Shown in pieces: positions 51,521 to 60,081 of a stretch of DNA of 64,000 nt (its first letter is position 1; the number at the start of each line of letters is the position of its first letter). Source of the stretch: Streptomyces cinnabarinus (GTDB lineage: Bacteria > Actinomycetota > Actinomycetes > Streptomycetales > Streptomycetaceae); assembly GCF_027270315.1 (NCBI RefSeq), contig NZ_CP114413.1, positions 6,386,001 through 6,450,000 on the forward strand. The letters run 5' to 3'. The position numbers and the translations under genes are program-made. The notes below the pieces were generated by a model that worked only from the letters and a program-made list of their open reading frames with translations, did no database searches and was not told the DNA's origin.

Positions 51521-52939
51521 ATGGCCCCAAGCGCCATGAGCCGTTGGACAAAGGCACTTTCTGAAGCGCAGCCGGTTCCGTACTGGCTGGACGACCCCGG
51601 CAGGCCCCACCCCGAGCCCGCGCTCACCGGCGCCGAGACCTGCGATCTGCTGGTCGTCGGCGGCGGGTACAGCGGACTGTGGACCGCGCTCCTGGCCAAG
51701 GAGCGCGACCCGCGGCGGGATGTCGTCCTGCTGGAGGGCCGCGAGGTGGGCTGGGCCGCCTCGGGCCGCAACGGCGGCTTCTGCGCCGCCTCCCTCACCC
51801 ACGGTCTGCCCAACGGGCTGGCCCGCTGGCCGGACGAGATCCACAAGCTGGAGGAGCTGGGCGCCCGCAACCTCGACGAGATCGAGGCGGCGGTCGCCCG
51901 GCACGGCATCGACTGTGACTTCGAGCGCACCGGTGAGATCGACGTCGCCACCGAGTCCTACCAGGCGTTGGAACTGCGGGACTGGTACGAGGAGATCGAG
52001 CGCCGGGGCCTCGCCGAGGGCGTGGAGTTCCTGGACGCCGACGCGGTGCAGGAACAGGTTGCCTCCCCGACCTTCCAGGCGGGGCTTTACGACCGCCGGG
52101 GCGTCGCCATGCTCAACCCGGCCAAGCTGGTCTGGGGCCTGAAGGAGGCGTGCGTCCGGCTCGGCGTCCGCGTCCACGAGCACACACCCGCCCTCAGCCT
52201 GAAGCCGTACGGCGCCGGAATGGCCGTCCGCACCCCCTACGGGCAGATCCGCGCCCGCCAGGTCGCCCTCGGCACCAACATCTTCCCGAACCTGGTCAAG
52301 CGGGTGCGCGCCTTCACCGTCCCCGTCTACGACTACGCCCTGATGACCGAGCCGCTCACCGACGACCAGCTGAAGGAGATCGGCTGGCGGAACCGGCAGG
52401 GCCTCGGCGACAGCGCGAACCAGTTCCACTACTTCCGGCTCTCCGCCGACAACCGGATCCTGTGGGGCGGCTACGACGCGATCTATCCGTACGGCGGCCG
52501 GGTGCGCGCCGAGTACGACGACCGCCCGGAGACGTACGCCAAGCTCGCCGGGCACTTCTTCACCTGCTTCCCGCAGCTGGAGGGCGTGAACTTCACGCAC
52601 GCCTGGGGCGGCGCCATCGACACCTGCTCGCGCTTCTCGGCGTTCTTCGGCACCGCCCACCAGGGCAAGGTGGCCTACGCGGCAGGCTTCACCGGCCTCG
52701 GCGTCGGCGCCACCCGGTTCGGCGCGGACGTGATGCTGGACCTGCTGGCGGGTGAGCCCACCGAGCGCACCGAGCTGGAGATGGTCCGCAAGAAGCCGCT
52801 GCCCTTCCCGCCGGAGCCGTTCGCCTGGACCGGGATCGCGCTGACCAAGTGGTCGCTGGCCCGCGCCGACGCGCACGGCGGGCGGCGCAACCTGTGGCTG
52901 AAGGCGATGGACCGGCTGGGGCTGGGCTTCGACAGCTGA
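51521..52939 (+). CDS. FAD-dependent amine oxidase (gamma-glutamylputrescine oxidase-like)
   Basis: A 472-residue DAO-family flavoprotein. CDLLVVGGGYSGLWTALLAK binds FAD, WAASGRNGGFCAASLTHGL is the second flavin motif of the PuuB group, and GFTGLGVGATRFGADVMLDL closes the FAD site. It would oxidise a diamine or its glutamyl derivative to an aldehyde for the dehydrogenase of the same operon. TAGGGAG precedes ATG 51521. Confidence 0.88.
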   Translation: MAPSAMSRWTKALSEAQPVPYWLDDPGRPHPEPALTGAETCDLLVVGGGYSGLWTALLAKERDPRRDVVLLEGREVGWAASGRNGGFCAASLTHGLPNGLARWPDEIHKLEELGARNLDEIEAAVARHGIDCDFERTGEIDVATESYQALELRDWYEEIERRGLAEGVEFLDADAVQEQVASPTFQAGLYDRRGVAMLNPAKLVWGLKEACVRLGVRVHEHTPALSLKPYGAGMAVRTPYGQIRARQVALGTNIFPNLVKRVRAFTVPVYDYALMTEPLTDDQLKEIGWRNRQGLGDSANQFHYFRLSADNRILWGGYDAIYPYGGRVRAEYDDRPETYAKLAGHFFTCFPQLEGVNFTHAWGGAIDTCSRFSAFFGTAHQGKVAYAAGFTGLGVGATRFGADVMLDLLAGEPTERTELEMVRKKPLPFPPEPFAWTGIALTKWSLARADAHGGRRNLWLKAMDRLGLGFDS

Positions 52940-52981
52940 CGCAACTTCAAAAAGTTCCCGGAACCCGCGTAATGCCCGGCA

Positions 52982-53039
52982 GGGACCTCCCTCTCCCTCG
53001 TGACGCACAAGGCGTCCACGACGGAAAGAGGGAGGTCCC
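52982..53039 (+). promoter_or_regulatory. Hairpin that pairs with the ribosome site of the next gene
   Basis: A perfect 13-bp inverted repeat (gggacctccctct at 52982-52994, complement at 53027-53039) has its right arm covering GAGGGAGG, the ribosome site of the gene at 53044. An inner stem (cgtgacgc with gcgtccacg) fits the loop. In the folded RNA the start would be hidden, so translation could be switched. Confidence 0.65.
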
Positions 53040-53043
53040 CGTC

Positions 53044-53502
53044 ATGACAGGGGCGAAGACGGCGGTCGAGTGGCTCGCGTCCGTGGCACCGGATCCCGAG
53101 GCCTGCCGCTGGGAGTGGGAGCGCAATTCGCTGGGGGTCGCGCTGCTGCCCGCCGGGAAAGCCTGGGACGTGCTCATCCTGCCGGGTGAGCTGGGCTACC
53201 CGACGCTCGATGTGCTGACCCGCCTCCTCGACCGGCCAGGACCGGTGCTCGTCGACTTCGGCGACTCACGGATGGGCTTCTTCGTACCGCCGGGTACTGC
53301 GGCCCGGTGGCTCGGCACCGGTATCCGTACGGCCGGGGCCGGTACCTGGATCGTGGTGCCGTACCCCGGGCGGTCCACCGGAGCCGTGCGCTGGCTGGTC
53401 ACACCGGACGGCTCCGGCACCCTTACCGACCCGGCCTTGCTCGAACTGGCCATGCACGAGGCGGCTGCGGGTCTGGCCACCGAGGAGGGCGACAGGTCTT
53501 GA
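53044..53502 (+). CDS. Uncharacterised protein with a hairpin-masked start
   Basis: A 152-residue cytoplasmic protein with no family I can name with confidence. The opening MTGAKTAVEWLASVAPDPEA, then LGVALLPAGKAWDVLILPGE and the block VLVDFGDSRMGFFVPPGTAA are alternating strands and helices faintly like the N-terminal fold of bifunctional primase-polymerase proteins, but key acidic residues cannot be placed. The ATG is 4 bp after an inverted repeat that covers its ribosome site. It lies between the polyamine oxidase and the chitinase. Confidence 0.75.
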   Translation: MTGAKTAVEWLASVAPDPEACRWEWERNSLGVALLPAGKAWDVLILPGELGYPTLDVLTRLLDRPGPVLVDFGDSRMGFFVPPGTAARWLGTGIRTAGAGTWIVVPYPGRSTGAVRWLVTPDGSGTLTDPALLELAMHEAAAGLATEEGDRS

Positions 53503-53527
53503 CAAGCTGATTGGTCTGGACCAAGTT
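53499..53527 (+). promoter_or_regulatory. Chitinase promoter
   Basis: TTGACA at 53499-53504 and CAAGTT at 53522-53527 with a 17-bp spacer. The DasR-type palindrome fills the spacer, so binding would block RNA polymerase. Confidence 0.55.
53510..53525. promoter_or_regulatory. DasR-responsive element (dre)
   Basis: ATTGGTCTGGACCAAG differs from the dre consensus (ACTGGTCTAGACCACT) at only a few positions and keeps the TGGTC-N2-GACCA core. DasR represses chitin and aminosugar genes in Streptomyces until glucosamine-6-phosphate releases it. It lies 47 bp before the chitinase start. Confidence 0.8.
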
Positions 53528-53571
53528 GAGCGCGATCCTGCCCTCCAAATCCCCCATGCCCGGAGGCACTT

Positions 53572-55365
53572 GTGGACCGCTCCAGACCTTTCGTCGCCGT
53601 GCTCACGGCCACTCTGCTGGCCGGAACCGGCATCACCGCGCTCTCGTCGGCCGCCCGTGCGGCCGACGCGGACCTGGCCAGGAACGGAGGCTTCGAGTCC
53701 GGACTCGACGGCTGGACCTGCACGGCAGGCACCACCGTCACCTCACCCGTGCGCAGCGGCAGTTCGGCGCTCCAGGCGACCCCGGCCGGCAGCGACAACG
53801 CCCGGTGCGCGCAGACCGTGACCGTGAAACCGGACTCCCAGTACACCCTCGCCGGATACGTCCGGGGCTCCTACGTCTACCTCGGCGCCGGCGGCACCGG
53901 CACCACCGACGTCTCGGCCTGGACCCAGTCCGCTCCCAACTGGCAGCAGCTCAGCACCACTTTCCGCACCGGCCCGTCCACCACCAGGGTCACGATCTAC
54001 ACCCACGGCTGGTACGGCACCGGTGCCTACCACGCCGACGACATCTCCCTGGTCGGCCCGTCCGTCGACCCCGGCCGGCCGCCGGCCCCGCCCACCGGAC
54101 TGCGCACCGGCACGGTCACCTCCTCCAGCGTCGCCCTGTCCTGGACCGCGGCGAGCGGCGCCACGAGCTACGCCGTCTACCGCGACGGAGTCAAGGTCCA
54201 GACGGTGAGCGGCACTTCGGCGACGGTGACCGGACTGTCCCCGCAGACGGCGTACGCCTTCCAGGTCGCCGCGGTGAACGACGCCGGTGAGTCCGCGAAG
54301 TCGGCCACCGTCACCGCGACCACCACCGCGGGCGGAGGCGGCGACACCGACCTCCCGCCGCACGCCCTCGTCGGCTATCTCCACGCCAGCTTCGCCAACG
54401 GCTCCGGCTACACCCGGCTCGCCGACGTCCCCGACAGCTGGGACGTCATCGACCTGGCCTTCGGCGAGCCGACCTCGGTCACCTCGGGCGACATCCGCTT
54501 CGACCGCTGCCCGGCCGCGGAGTGCCCGAACGTGGAGAGCGATGCCGACTTCAAGGCCGCGATCCGCGCCAAGCAGGCGGCGGGCAAGAAGGTGCTGATC
54601 TCGATCGGCGGCCAGAACGGCCAGGTCCAGCTGTCGACGACCGCGGCCCGCGACACCTTCGTGTCCTCGGTCTCGAAGATCATCGACGAGTACGGCCTCG
54701 ACGGGCTCGACATCGACTTCGAGGGCCACTCGCTCTCCCTGAACGCCGACGACACCGACTTCAAGAACCCGAAGACCCCGGTGATCGTGAACCTGATCTC
54801 GGCCGTGAAGACCCTCAAGGCCCGATACGGCGCCGACTTCGTGCTGACGATGGCCCCGGAGACCTTCTTCGTGCAGCTCGGCTACCAGTACTACGGCACC
54901 GGCAAGTGGGGCGGCCAGGACCCGCGGGCGGGCGCCTACCTCCCGGTCATCCACGCCCTGCGCGACGCCCTGACTCTGCTGCACGTCCAGGACTACAACT
55001 CGGGCCCGATCATGGGCCTGGACAACCAGTACCACTCCATGGGCGGCGCCGACTTCCACATCGCCATGACCGACATGCTGCTCACCGGCTTCCCGGTCGC
55101 GGGCGACGCGAACAACGTCTTCCCGCCGCTGCGCCCGGACCAGGTGGCGATCGGCATGCCCGCGTCCACCAACGCGGGCAACGGCCATGTGGCCCCCGCC
55201 GAGGTGGTGAAGACCCTCGACTGCCTGACGAGGAAGGTGAACTGCGGCTCGTACGCCACCCACGGCACCTGGCCCGCCCTGCGCGGCCTGATGACCTGGT
55301 CGATCAACTGGGACCGGTACTCGAACTGGGAGTTCCAGCGGACCTTCGACGGCTACTTCGGCTGA
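53572..55365 (+). CDS. Secreted family 18 chitinase with carbohydrate-binding and FnIII domains
   Basis: A 597-residue enzyme: signal peptide to about residue 31, CBM16-like beta domain (32-162), fibronectin III domain (168-252), and a GH18 catalytic domain from 262. The active-site motif DGLDIDFE (Asp377, Asp380, Asp382, Glu384) is intact; KVLISIGGQNG is the second conserved strand. It hydrolyses chitin outside the cell to chitobiose. It starts at GTG 53572. Its end overlaps the convergent PAP2 gene by 62 bp. Confidence 0.95.
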   Translation: MDRSRPFVAVLTATLLAGTGITALSSAARAADADLARNGGFESGLDGWTCTAGTTVTSPVRSGSSALQATPAGSDNARCAQTVTVKPDSQYTLAGYVRGSYVYLGAGGTGTTDVSAWTQSAPNWQQLSTTFRTGPSTTRVTIYTHGWYGTGAYHADDISLVGPSVDPGRPPAPPTGLRTGTVTSSSVALSWTAASGATSYAVYRDGVKVQTVSGTSATVTGLSPQTAYAFQVAAVNDAGESAKSATVTATTTAGGGGDTDLPPHALVGYLHASFANGSGYTRLADVPDSWDVIDLAFGEPTSVTSGDIRFDRCPAAECPNVESDADFKAAIRAKQAAGKKVLISIGGQNGQVQLSTTAARDTFVSSVSKIIDEYGLDGLDIDFEGHSLSLNADDTDFKNPKTPVIVNLISAVKTLKARYGADFVLTMAPETFFVQLGYQYYGTGKWGGQDPRAGAYLPVIHALRDALTLLHVQDYNSGPIMGLDNQYHSMGGADFHIAMTDMLLTGFPVAGDANNVFPPLRPDQVAIGMPASTNAGNGHVAPAEVVKTLDCLTRKVNCGSYATHGTWPALRGLMTWSINWDRYSNWEFQRTFDGYFG

Positions 55366-56176
55366 CGACGAGGACGAAGCCGGTCAGCAGGACCGTGCCG
55401 AGGCACCAACTGGCCACGACGTCCAGTGGCCAGTGGTAGCCGCGCCGGACCAGACCGTAGGAGACGCCGAGCACCAGCGCGGCGCACAGGGTCACCAGAG
55501 CGCGGCGGGCCGCCGTGGACTGCAGCCAGGGGAGGAGGAGCAGGGTCGCGGCGCCGTAGGCGATGACGGCGGTCGCGGTGTGGCCGGAGGGGAAGTAACC
55601 GGCGGCCGGAGGGACGGCCGGGGTGCCGGGGCGGTCGGTGAGCACCTTGACGGGGACGACCAGCGCCGGGACCAGGGCCATGAGCAGGGCCGCGGCCGTC
55701 GGCGGCCACCACCAGCGGTCGCTGCCGGCCCGCCGGGACCACCGGGCCGCACAGGCCAGGCCGGCCAGCATGACGGGCACCGCGACCTGGACGTTGCCCA
55801 GGTCGGAGAGGAGTTCGGAGACGCGGTCGGGGTGGACGAGTGCTCGGCTGAGCCGCTCGTCCACCCGCACCAGCGGGCCGTCGGCCACGACCTGCCAGGT
55901 GCTGAGCGCGAAGAGCAGGGCGGGAAGCCCCAGGAGTCCGAGAAGCCCCAGAAGGGAGGTCGGCCGTCCCGGAACAGGGGGGGTAGTTCCGAGACGGCCG
56001 TCCGGACCGGGTGGTCGCGCGCCCCGGGGGGTTTGGGGCGGGCGACTGTCCGATCGGTGAGGAGATCCGGAGCCAGTGGCCCCGGTTGTGTGCGCGAGGG
56101 CACGACCAGGTCGAAGCTGGGGAGGCCCCGGCCTGATGTCGCCCACAGTCCCCTGTGGGCGGGGTGTATCTCTCAT
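55304..56176 (-). CDS. PAP2 family phosphatase, membrane-bound
   Basis: A 290-residue membrane protein: Arg/Pro-rich first 60 residues, then six segments with the PAP2 triad KVLTDRPG, FPSGHTATAV and SYGLVRRGYHWPLDVV. Such enzymes dephosphorylate lipid phosphates such as undecaprenyl diphosphate or phosphatidate. ATG 56176 is 8 bp after a TAGGTT -10 element (56185-56190), so the message is likely leaderless; GTG 56146 with AGGGGA upstream is the alternative. The 3' end overlaps the chitinase gene. Confidence 0.85.
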   Translation of the reverse strand: MRDTPRPQGTVGDIRPGPPQLRPGRALAHTTGATGSGSPHRSDSRPPQTPRGARPPGPDGRLGTTPPVPGRPTSLLGLLGLLGLPALLFALSTWQVVADGPLVRVDERLSRALVHPDRVSELLSDLGNVQVAVPVMLAGLACAARWSRRAGSDRWWWPPTAAALLMALVPALVVPVKVLTDRPGTPAVPPAAGYFPSGHTATAVIAYGAATLLLLPWLQSTAARRALVTLCAALVLGVSYGLVRRGYHWPLDVVASWCLGTVLLTGFVLVVSRSSRRRSAGTPSSSTGPS

Positions 56177-56291
56177 CTGGGTAGAACCTACGACAGGGGG
56201 TGGGCCCAAGACAGTCGGAATCGAGTCCTGACAGATACCTCGCACACCTTCTTCACACCCTCTGACCCCCGAGGTCGCGGTCGGATCGGGG

Positions 56292-57626
56292 TCAGATCCG
56301 GGAGAAGGCCTGCTCCAGGATGTCGAGGCCCTCGTTGAGCAGGTCCTCGCCGATGACCAGCGGCGGCAGGAAGCGCAGCACATTGCCGTAGGTGCCACAG
56401 GTCAGGACCAGCAGACCCTCCGCGTGGCAGGCCTTGGCGAGGGCGGCGGTCGCCTCCGCGTTCGGCTCCTTGCCGGCGCGGTCCTTGACCAGCTCGATGG
56501 CGATCATGGCGCCACGGCCGCGGACGTCGCCGATGATGTCGAACTTCTCGGCCATGGCGCCGAGGCGGGCCTTCATGACCGCCTCGATGTTCTTCGCCTT
56601 GGCGTTGAGGTCGAGCTCCTTCATCGTCTCGATCGAGCCGAGCGCACCGGCGCAGGCCACCGGGTTGCCGCCGTAGGTGCCGCCCAGGCCGCCCGCGTGC
56701 GCGGCGTCCATGATCTCGGCGCGGCCGGTGACGGCGGCGAGCGGCAGACCGCCCGCGATGCCCTTGGCGGTGGTGATCAGGTCCGGGACGATGCCCTCGT
56801 CCTCACAGGCGAACCACTGGCCGGTACGGCAGAAGCCGGACTGGATCTCGTCGGCGACGAAGACGATGCCGTTGGCGTTGGCGAACTTCACGATCTCCGG
56901 CAGGAAGCCCTTGGCCGGCTCGATGAAACCGCCCTCGCCGAGCACCGGCTCGATGATGATCGCGGCGACGTTCTCCGCGCCGACCTGCTTGGTGATCTGG
57001 TCGATGGCCTGTGCGGCGGCCTCGGGACCGGCGTTCTCCGCACCGGTCGGCCAGCGGTAGCCGTAGGCCACCGGCACCCGGTAGACCTCGGGCGCGAACG
57101 GGCCGAAGCCGTGCTTGTACGGCATGTTCTTCGCGGTCAGCGCCATCGTGAGGTTGGTACGGCCGTGATAGCCGTGGTCGAAGACGACGACGGCCTGGCG
57201 CTTGGTGTACGCACGGGCGATCTTGACGGCGTTCTCGACGGCCTCGGCGCCGGAGTTGAACAGCGCGGACTTCTTGGCGTGGTCGCCCGGGGTGAGCTCG
57301 GCGAGGGCCTCGGCGACCTCGACGTAGCCCTCGTACGGGGTGACCATGAAGCAGGTGTGGGTGAAGTCTGCCAGCTGGGCGCTCGCCCGGCGTACGACGG
57401 CCTCGGCGGAGGCGCCGACGGACGTCACGGCGATACCGGAGCCGAAGTCGATGAGGCGGTTGCCGTCGACGTCCTCGATGATCCCGCCGCCCGCACGCGC
57501 GGTGAACACCGGCAGCACGGAGCCCACGCCCTGCGCCACCGAGGCGAGGCGGCGGGCCTGAAGCTCCTGCGACTTGGGGCCGGGGATGGCGGTGACGACG
57601 CGGCGCTCCTGCGGAAGGTCGGTCAT
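56292..57626 (-). CDS. gabT: 4-aminobutyrate aminotransferase
   Basis: A 444-residue class III aminotransferase. FNSGAEAVENAVKIARAYT, the strand VVFDHGYHGRTNLTMALT, FVADEIQSGFCRTGQW and the PLP lysine in ITTAKGIAGGLPLAAV match GabT. It moves the amino group of GABA to 2-oxoglutarate, giving succinate semialdehyde. ATG 57626 has AGGAG 8 bp upstream; the frame stays open far beyond but has no homology. Confidence 0.93.
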   Translation of the reverse strand: MTDLPQERRVVTAIPGPKSQELQARRLASVAQGVGSVLPVFTARAGGGIIEDVDGNRLIDFGSGIAVTSVGASAEAVVRRASAQLADFTHTCFMVTPYEGYVEVAEALAELTPGDHAKKSALFNSGAEAVENAVKIARAYTKRQAVVVFDHGYHGRTNLTMALTAKNMPYKHGFGPFAPEVYRVPVAYGYRWPTGAENAGPEAAAQAIDQITKQVGAENVAAIIIEPVLGEGGFIEPAKGFLPEIVKFANANGIVFVADEIQSGFCRTGQWFACEDEGIVPDLITTAKGIAGGLPLAAVTGRAEIMDAAHAGGLGGTYGGNPVACAGALGSIETMKELDLNAKAKNIEAVMKARLGAMAEKFDIIGDVRGRGAMIAIELVKDRAGKEPNAEATAALAKACHAEGLLVLTCGTYGNVLRFLPPLVIGEDLLNEGLDILEQAFSRI

Positions 57627-57866
57627 GAGGGGCTCCTGGGGGTTTTGCGGACGCTTGTCTTCTCTTTTCTCGCAGGCTAGGACGGCGAGCGGGGCCTGGG
57701 CATGCTCCATGTGGGCGTTGTCGACGGAATCGGTTGTCCGCGATGGACATAGCGGCGGATCGGGCTGTTCCAGCGTGCCGGGGCGGCTAACGGTGAACTC
57801 CCCTTGCGGGGGCGTTAGATTGGCCCGCGGACGGTGGACGGAACGGCTGGTCAGGGGGCAAGGGCG

Positions 57867-59981
57867 ATGGACAGCGACGGGACGCAGGACGCACGGGGGA
57901 CCCATGCGAACCCTGTACCGCGCCCGGCGGGACCACCGGAGATGCCGGCGGTGCCGCCCCGGCCCACCCGCGCGCCGGACGGTTCCGGTTCCGCCTTCCT
58001 GACCTGGCTGCGCACGCCCCGGCCGGAGGCGCTGCCGGGGGTGTGGCGGTTCGGGCACCGCCCCAGGCCGGAGCAGGAGCCCGAGCGGATCCCCGGACGG
58101 CAGCTGCTGAGCGGGGCGCTGATCGCGTTCCTGGTCGGCTGGCTCGTCTGGTCGCTGCTGTGGAACGGCTACCTCGGCGGCTGGTGGGTGCTGCCGCTGG
58201 AGCTGTTCACCCCGGACTCCTGGCGGGAGAACAACGACCGCGTCGGCAACGCGGTCCTCTGGTACGGCTACTACACCCTGATCGCCTTCGCGATCATGGT
58301 CGCCGTGGCCCGTCTCGGCCGCTGGAGCGAGGTCTGGCGCCGCTACGGTCCCCCCGCCTGGCCCCGCCGGGCCACCGCCCCCGAGCGTCCGCCCACCCCC
58401 GAACAGGACCCCGCGGAATGGCCCCAGCTCCGGGCCGCCGGAGCCGTCGACGCTGCCGAGCGGCTGGCCGGGGACGCCAGGGCCGGGGGGATGCGGGACG
58501 TCGATCACGCCCGGATCACCCGCGCCTGGCAAGGGGTGCGCAGTGGGCGGCACAGTCTGACCGGTTTCACCGGCGCGGTGCTCAAGGACGGCGCCGCCGC
58601 CTGTCTGCACCCCTCCGGCGAACGCGATCTGCCCACCAGGCTCTCCCGGCACGACCTGGTCACCGGACAGGTCCGGCTCGGCACCACCGCCGACGACACC
58701 CGCAATCCGTACGCCTACCGCGGCACCGGACTCGCCCTCGGCCCCGAACTGCTCGGCACCTCGCTGCTCGCGGTGGGTCCGGCCGGCGCCGGGAAGACCG
58801 GCACCGTCGTGCGCCCGCTCGCCGAGTCGCTGTGTCTGCACGCGCTCGCCGGACGCGCCGCCGTCGTGGTGGTCGGCGCCGCGGGCGCCGGGCTCGGCCC
58901 GGCCGACGCCTACGACGTCGTCGTACGCATCGGGAATCCGGAGTCCGTGTACGACCTCGACCTGTACGGCGGCACCACCGACCCCGACGAGGCCGCCGCC
59001 GTGCTGGCCGAGGCGCTGGTCGGAGACCTCGCCGATCCGCACCCCGGAAGCGACAGCCGCCGTTCCACGACCGTGCTGGCACAGCTGCTCGGCCCGTTCC
59101 GGGCGGTGCACGGGCGGTTCCCGTCCGTGCCCGAGCTGCGCCAGCTGCTCGACGGCGCCCCCGGCCCGCTCGCCGCCCTGCGCACCGCCCTGGAGGGCTC
59201 GGGGCAGGAGTCGCTGCTGCGCGAGCTGGACGCCCGGGAGCGGCAGCTGGGGCATCCCGGCGATGTGAGCGGCGTCCTCGCCGACCGGGTGGCGCTGCTG
59301 GACCGGCCCGCCTTCGCGGGGTTCTTCGACACCTCCGGGCAGTCGCGGCCGTTCTCGCTCAAGGCCCTCGACCACCCGGTGCGGGTCCGGATCGATCTGC
59401 CCGCGCGCGGACACGCGGACGCCTCGCGGATGCTGGCGCGGCTGGTGCTGGCCCAGTTCACGGCGAGCGTCGCGGTACGCGAGGACCGGTCGCTGTTCGC
59501 CTGTCTGATCCTCGACGACGCCACCGGTGTCGTCACACCCGAGGCCGTACGGGGCATCCAGCGGCTGCGGTCCGGGAACGCCGGTGCCGTGCTCACCCTG
59601 CGCACCCTGGACGACGTGCCCAGGCCGCTGCGTGGGCCGCTGCTCGGGGCGGCCGGGTGCCGGATGGCGCTGTCCGGGCTCACCCCGTGGGACGGGCAGG
59701 ACTTCGCCGAGGTGTGGGGCAAGGAGTGGACCGAGGCGCGGGACATCACCGACCGGCAGATCATCGCGGAGACCCCGGCCGGGAAGGCCCTGCACGCGGT
59801 GCGGCGGGTGATCACCGGCAAGGCGCCGACCGCGCGGGCCGTCACCGTGCGCCAGGTCGAGCGGGAGCGCTGGTCGGCGTCCGAGCTGGCGCACGCGGTG
59901 CCGCCGGGGCACGCGGTGCTGTCGCTGACCGGTGTGCGCGGTGAGCACGCTCCGCCGCTGCTGGTGGACCTGCGGGAGTGA
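57867..59981 (+). CDS. Membrane-bound TraG/VirD4-like ATPase, chromosomal
   Basis: A 704-residue protein with a Pro-rich head, two membrane segments (about 80-100 and 130-150) and a large ATPase domain: Walker A VGPAGAGKTGTVVRPLAESL and a Walker B-like LFACLILDDATG. The fold resembles TraG/TraD/FtsK-like coupling ATPases. No conjugation genes lie near, and the gene sits in a conserved core region between gabT and a PucR regulator, so it probably serves secretion or DNA movement of the cell itself. ATG 57867 is preceded by AAGGG. Confidence 0.78.
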   Translation: MDSDGTQDARGTHANPVPRPAGPPEMPAVPPRPTRAPDGSGSAFLTWLRTPRPEALPGVWRFGHRPRPEQEPERIPGRQLLSGALIAFLVGWLVWSLLWNGYLGGWWVLPLELFTPDSWRENNDRVGNAVLWYGYYTLIAFAIMVAVARLGRWSEVWRRYGPPAWPRRATAPERPPTPEQDPAEWPQLRAAGAVDAAERLAGDARAGGMRDVDHARITRAWQGVRSGRHSLTGFTGAVLKDGAAACLHPSGERDLPTRLSRHDLVTGQVRLGTTADDTRNPYAYRGTGLALGPELLGTSLLAVGPAGAGKTGTVVRPLAESLCLHALAGRAAVVVVGAAGAGLGPADAYDVVVRIGNPESVYDLDLYGGTTDPDEAAAVLAEALVGDLADPHPGSDSRRSTTVLAQLLGPFRAVHGRFPSVPELRQLLDGAPGPLAALRTALEGSGQESLLRELDARERQLGHPGDVSGVLADRVALLDRPAFAGFFDTSGQSRPFSLKALDHPVRVRIDLPARGHADASRMLARLVLAQFTASVAVREDRSLFACLILDDATGVVTPEAVRGIQRLRSGNAGAVLTLRTLDDVPRPLRGPLLGAAGCRMALSGLTPWDGQDFAEVWGKEWTEARDITDRQIIAETPAGKALHAVRRVITGKAPTARAVTVRQVERERWSASELAHAVPPGHAVLSLTGVRGEHAPPLLVDLRE

Positions 59982-60081
59982 CCTCGCGACCGTACGGTGA
60001 GGCAGAATCGGCATAGGCCGTTCATACGCGGCGGCCAAAGGATCACAGCGATCACGCAGACGTCACCGACCTGAAGGCCCC

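Noticed and set aside
56292..60038. A 1248-codon open frame on the minus strand ahead of gabT
   Set aside because: Homology begins at 57,626; the upstream part is antisense to the TraG-like ATPase and has low-complexity composition.
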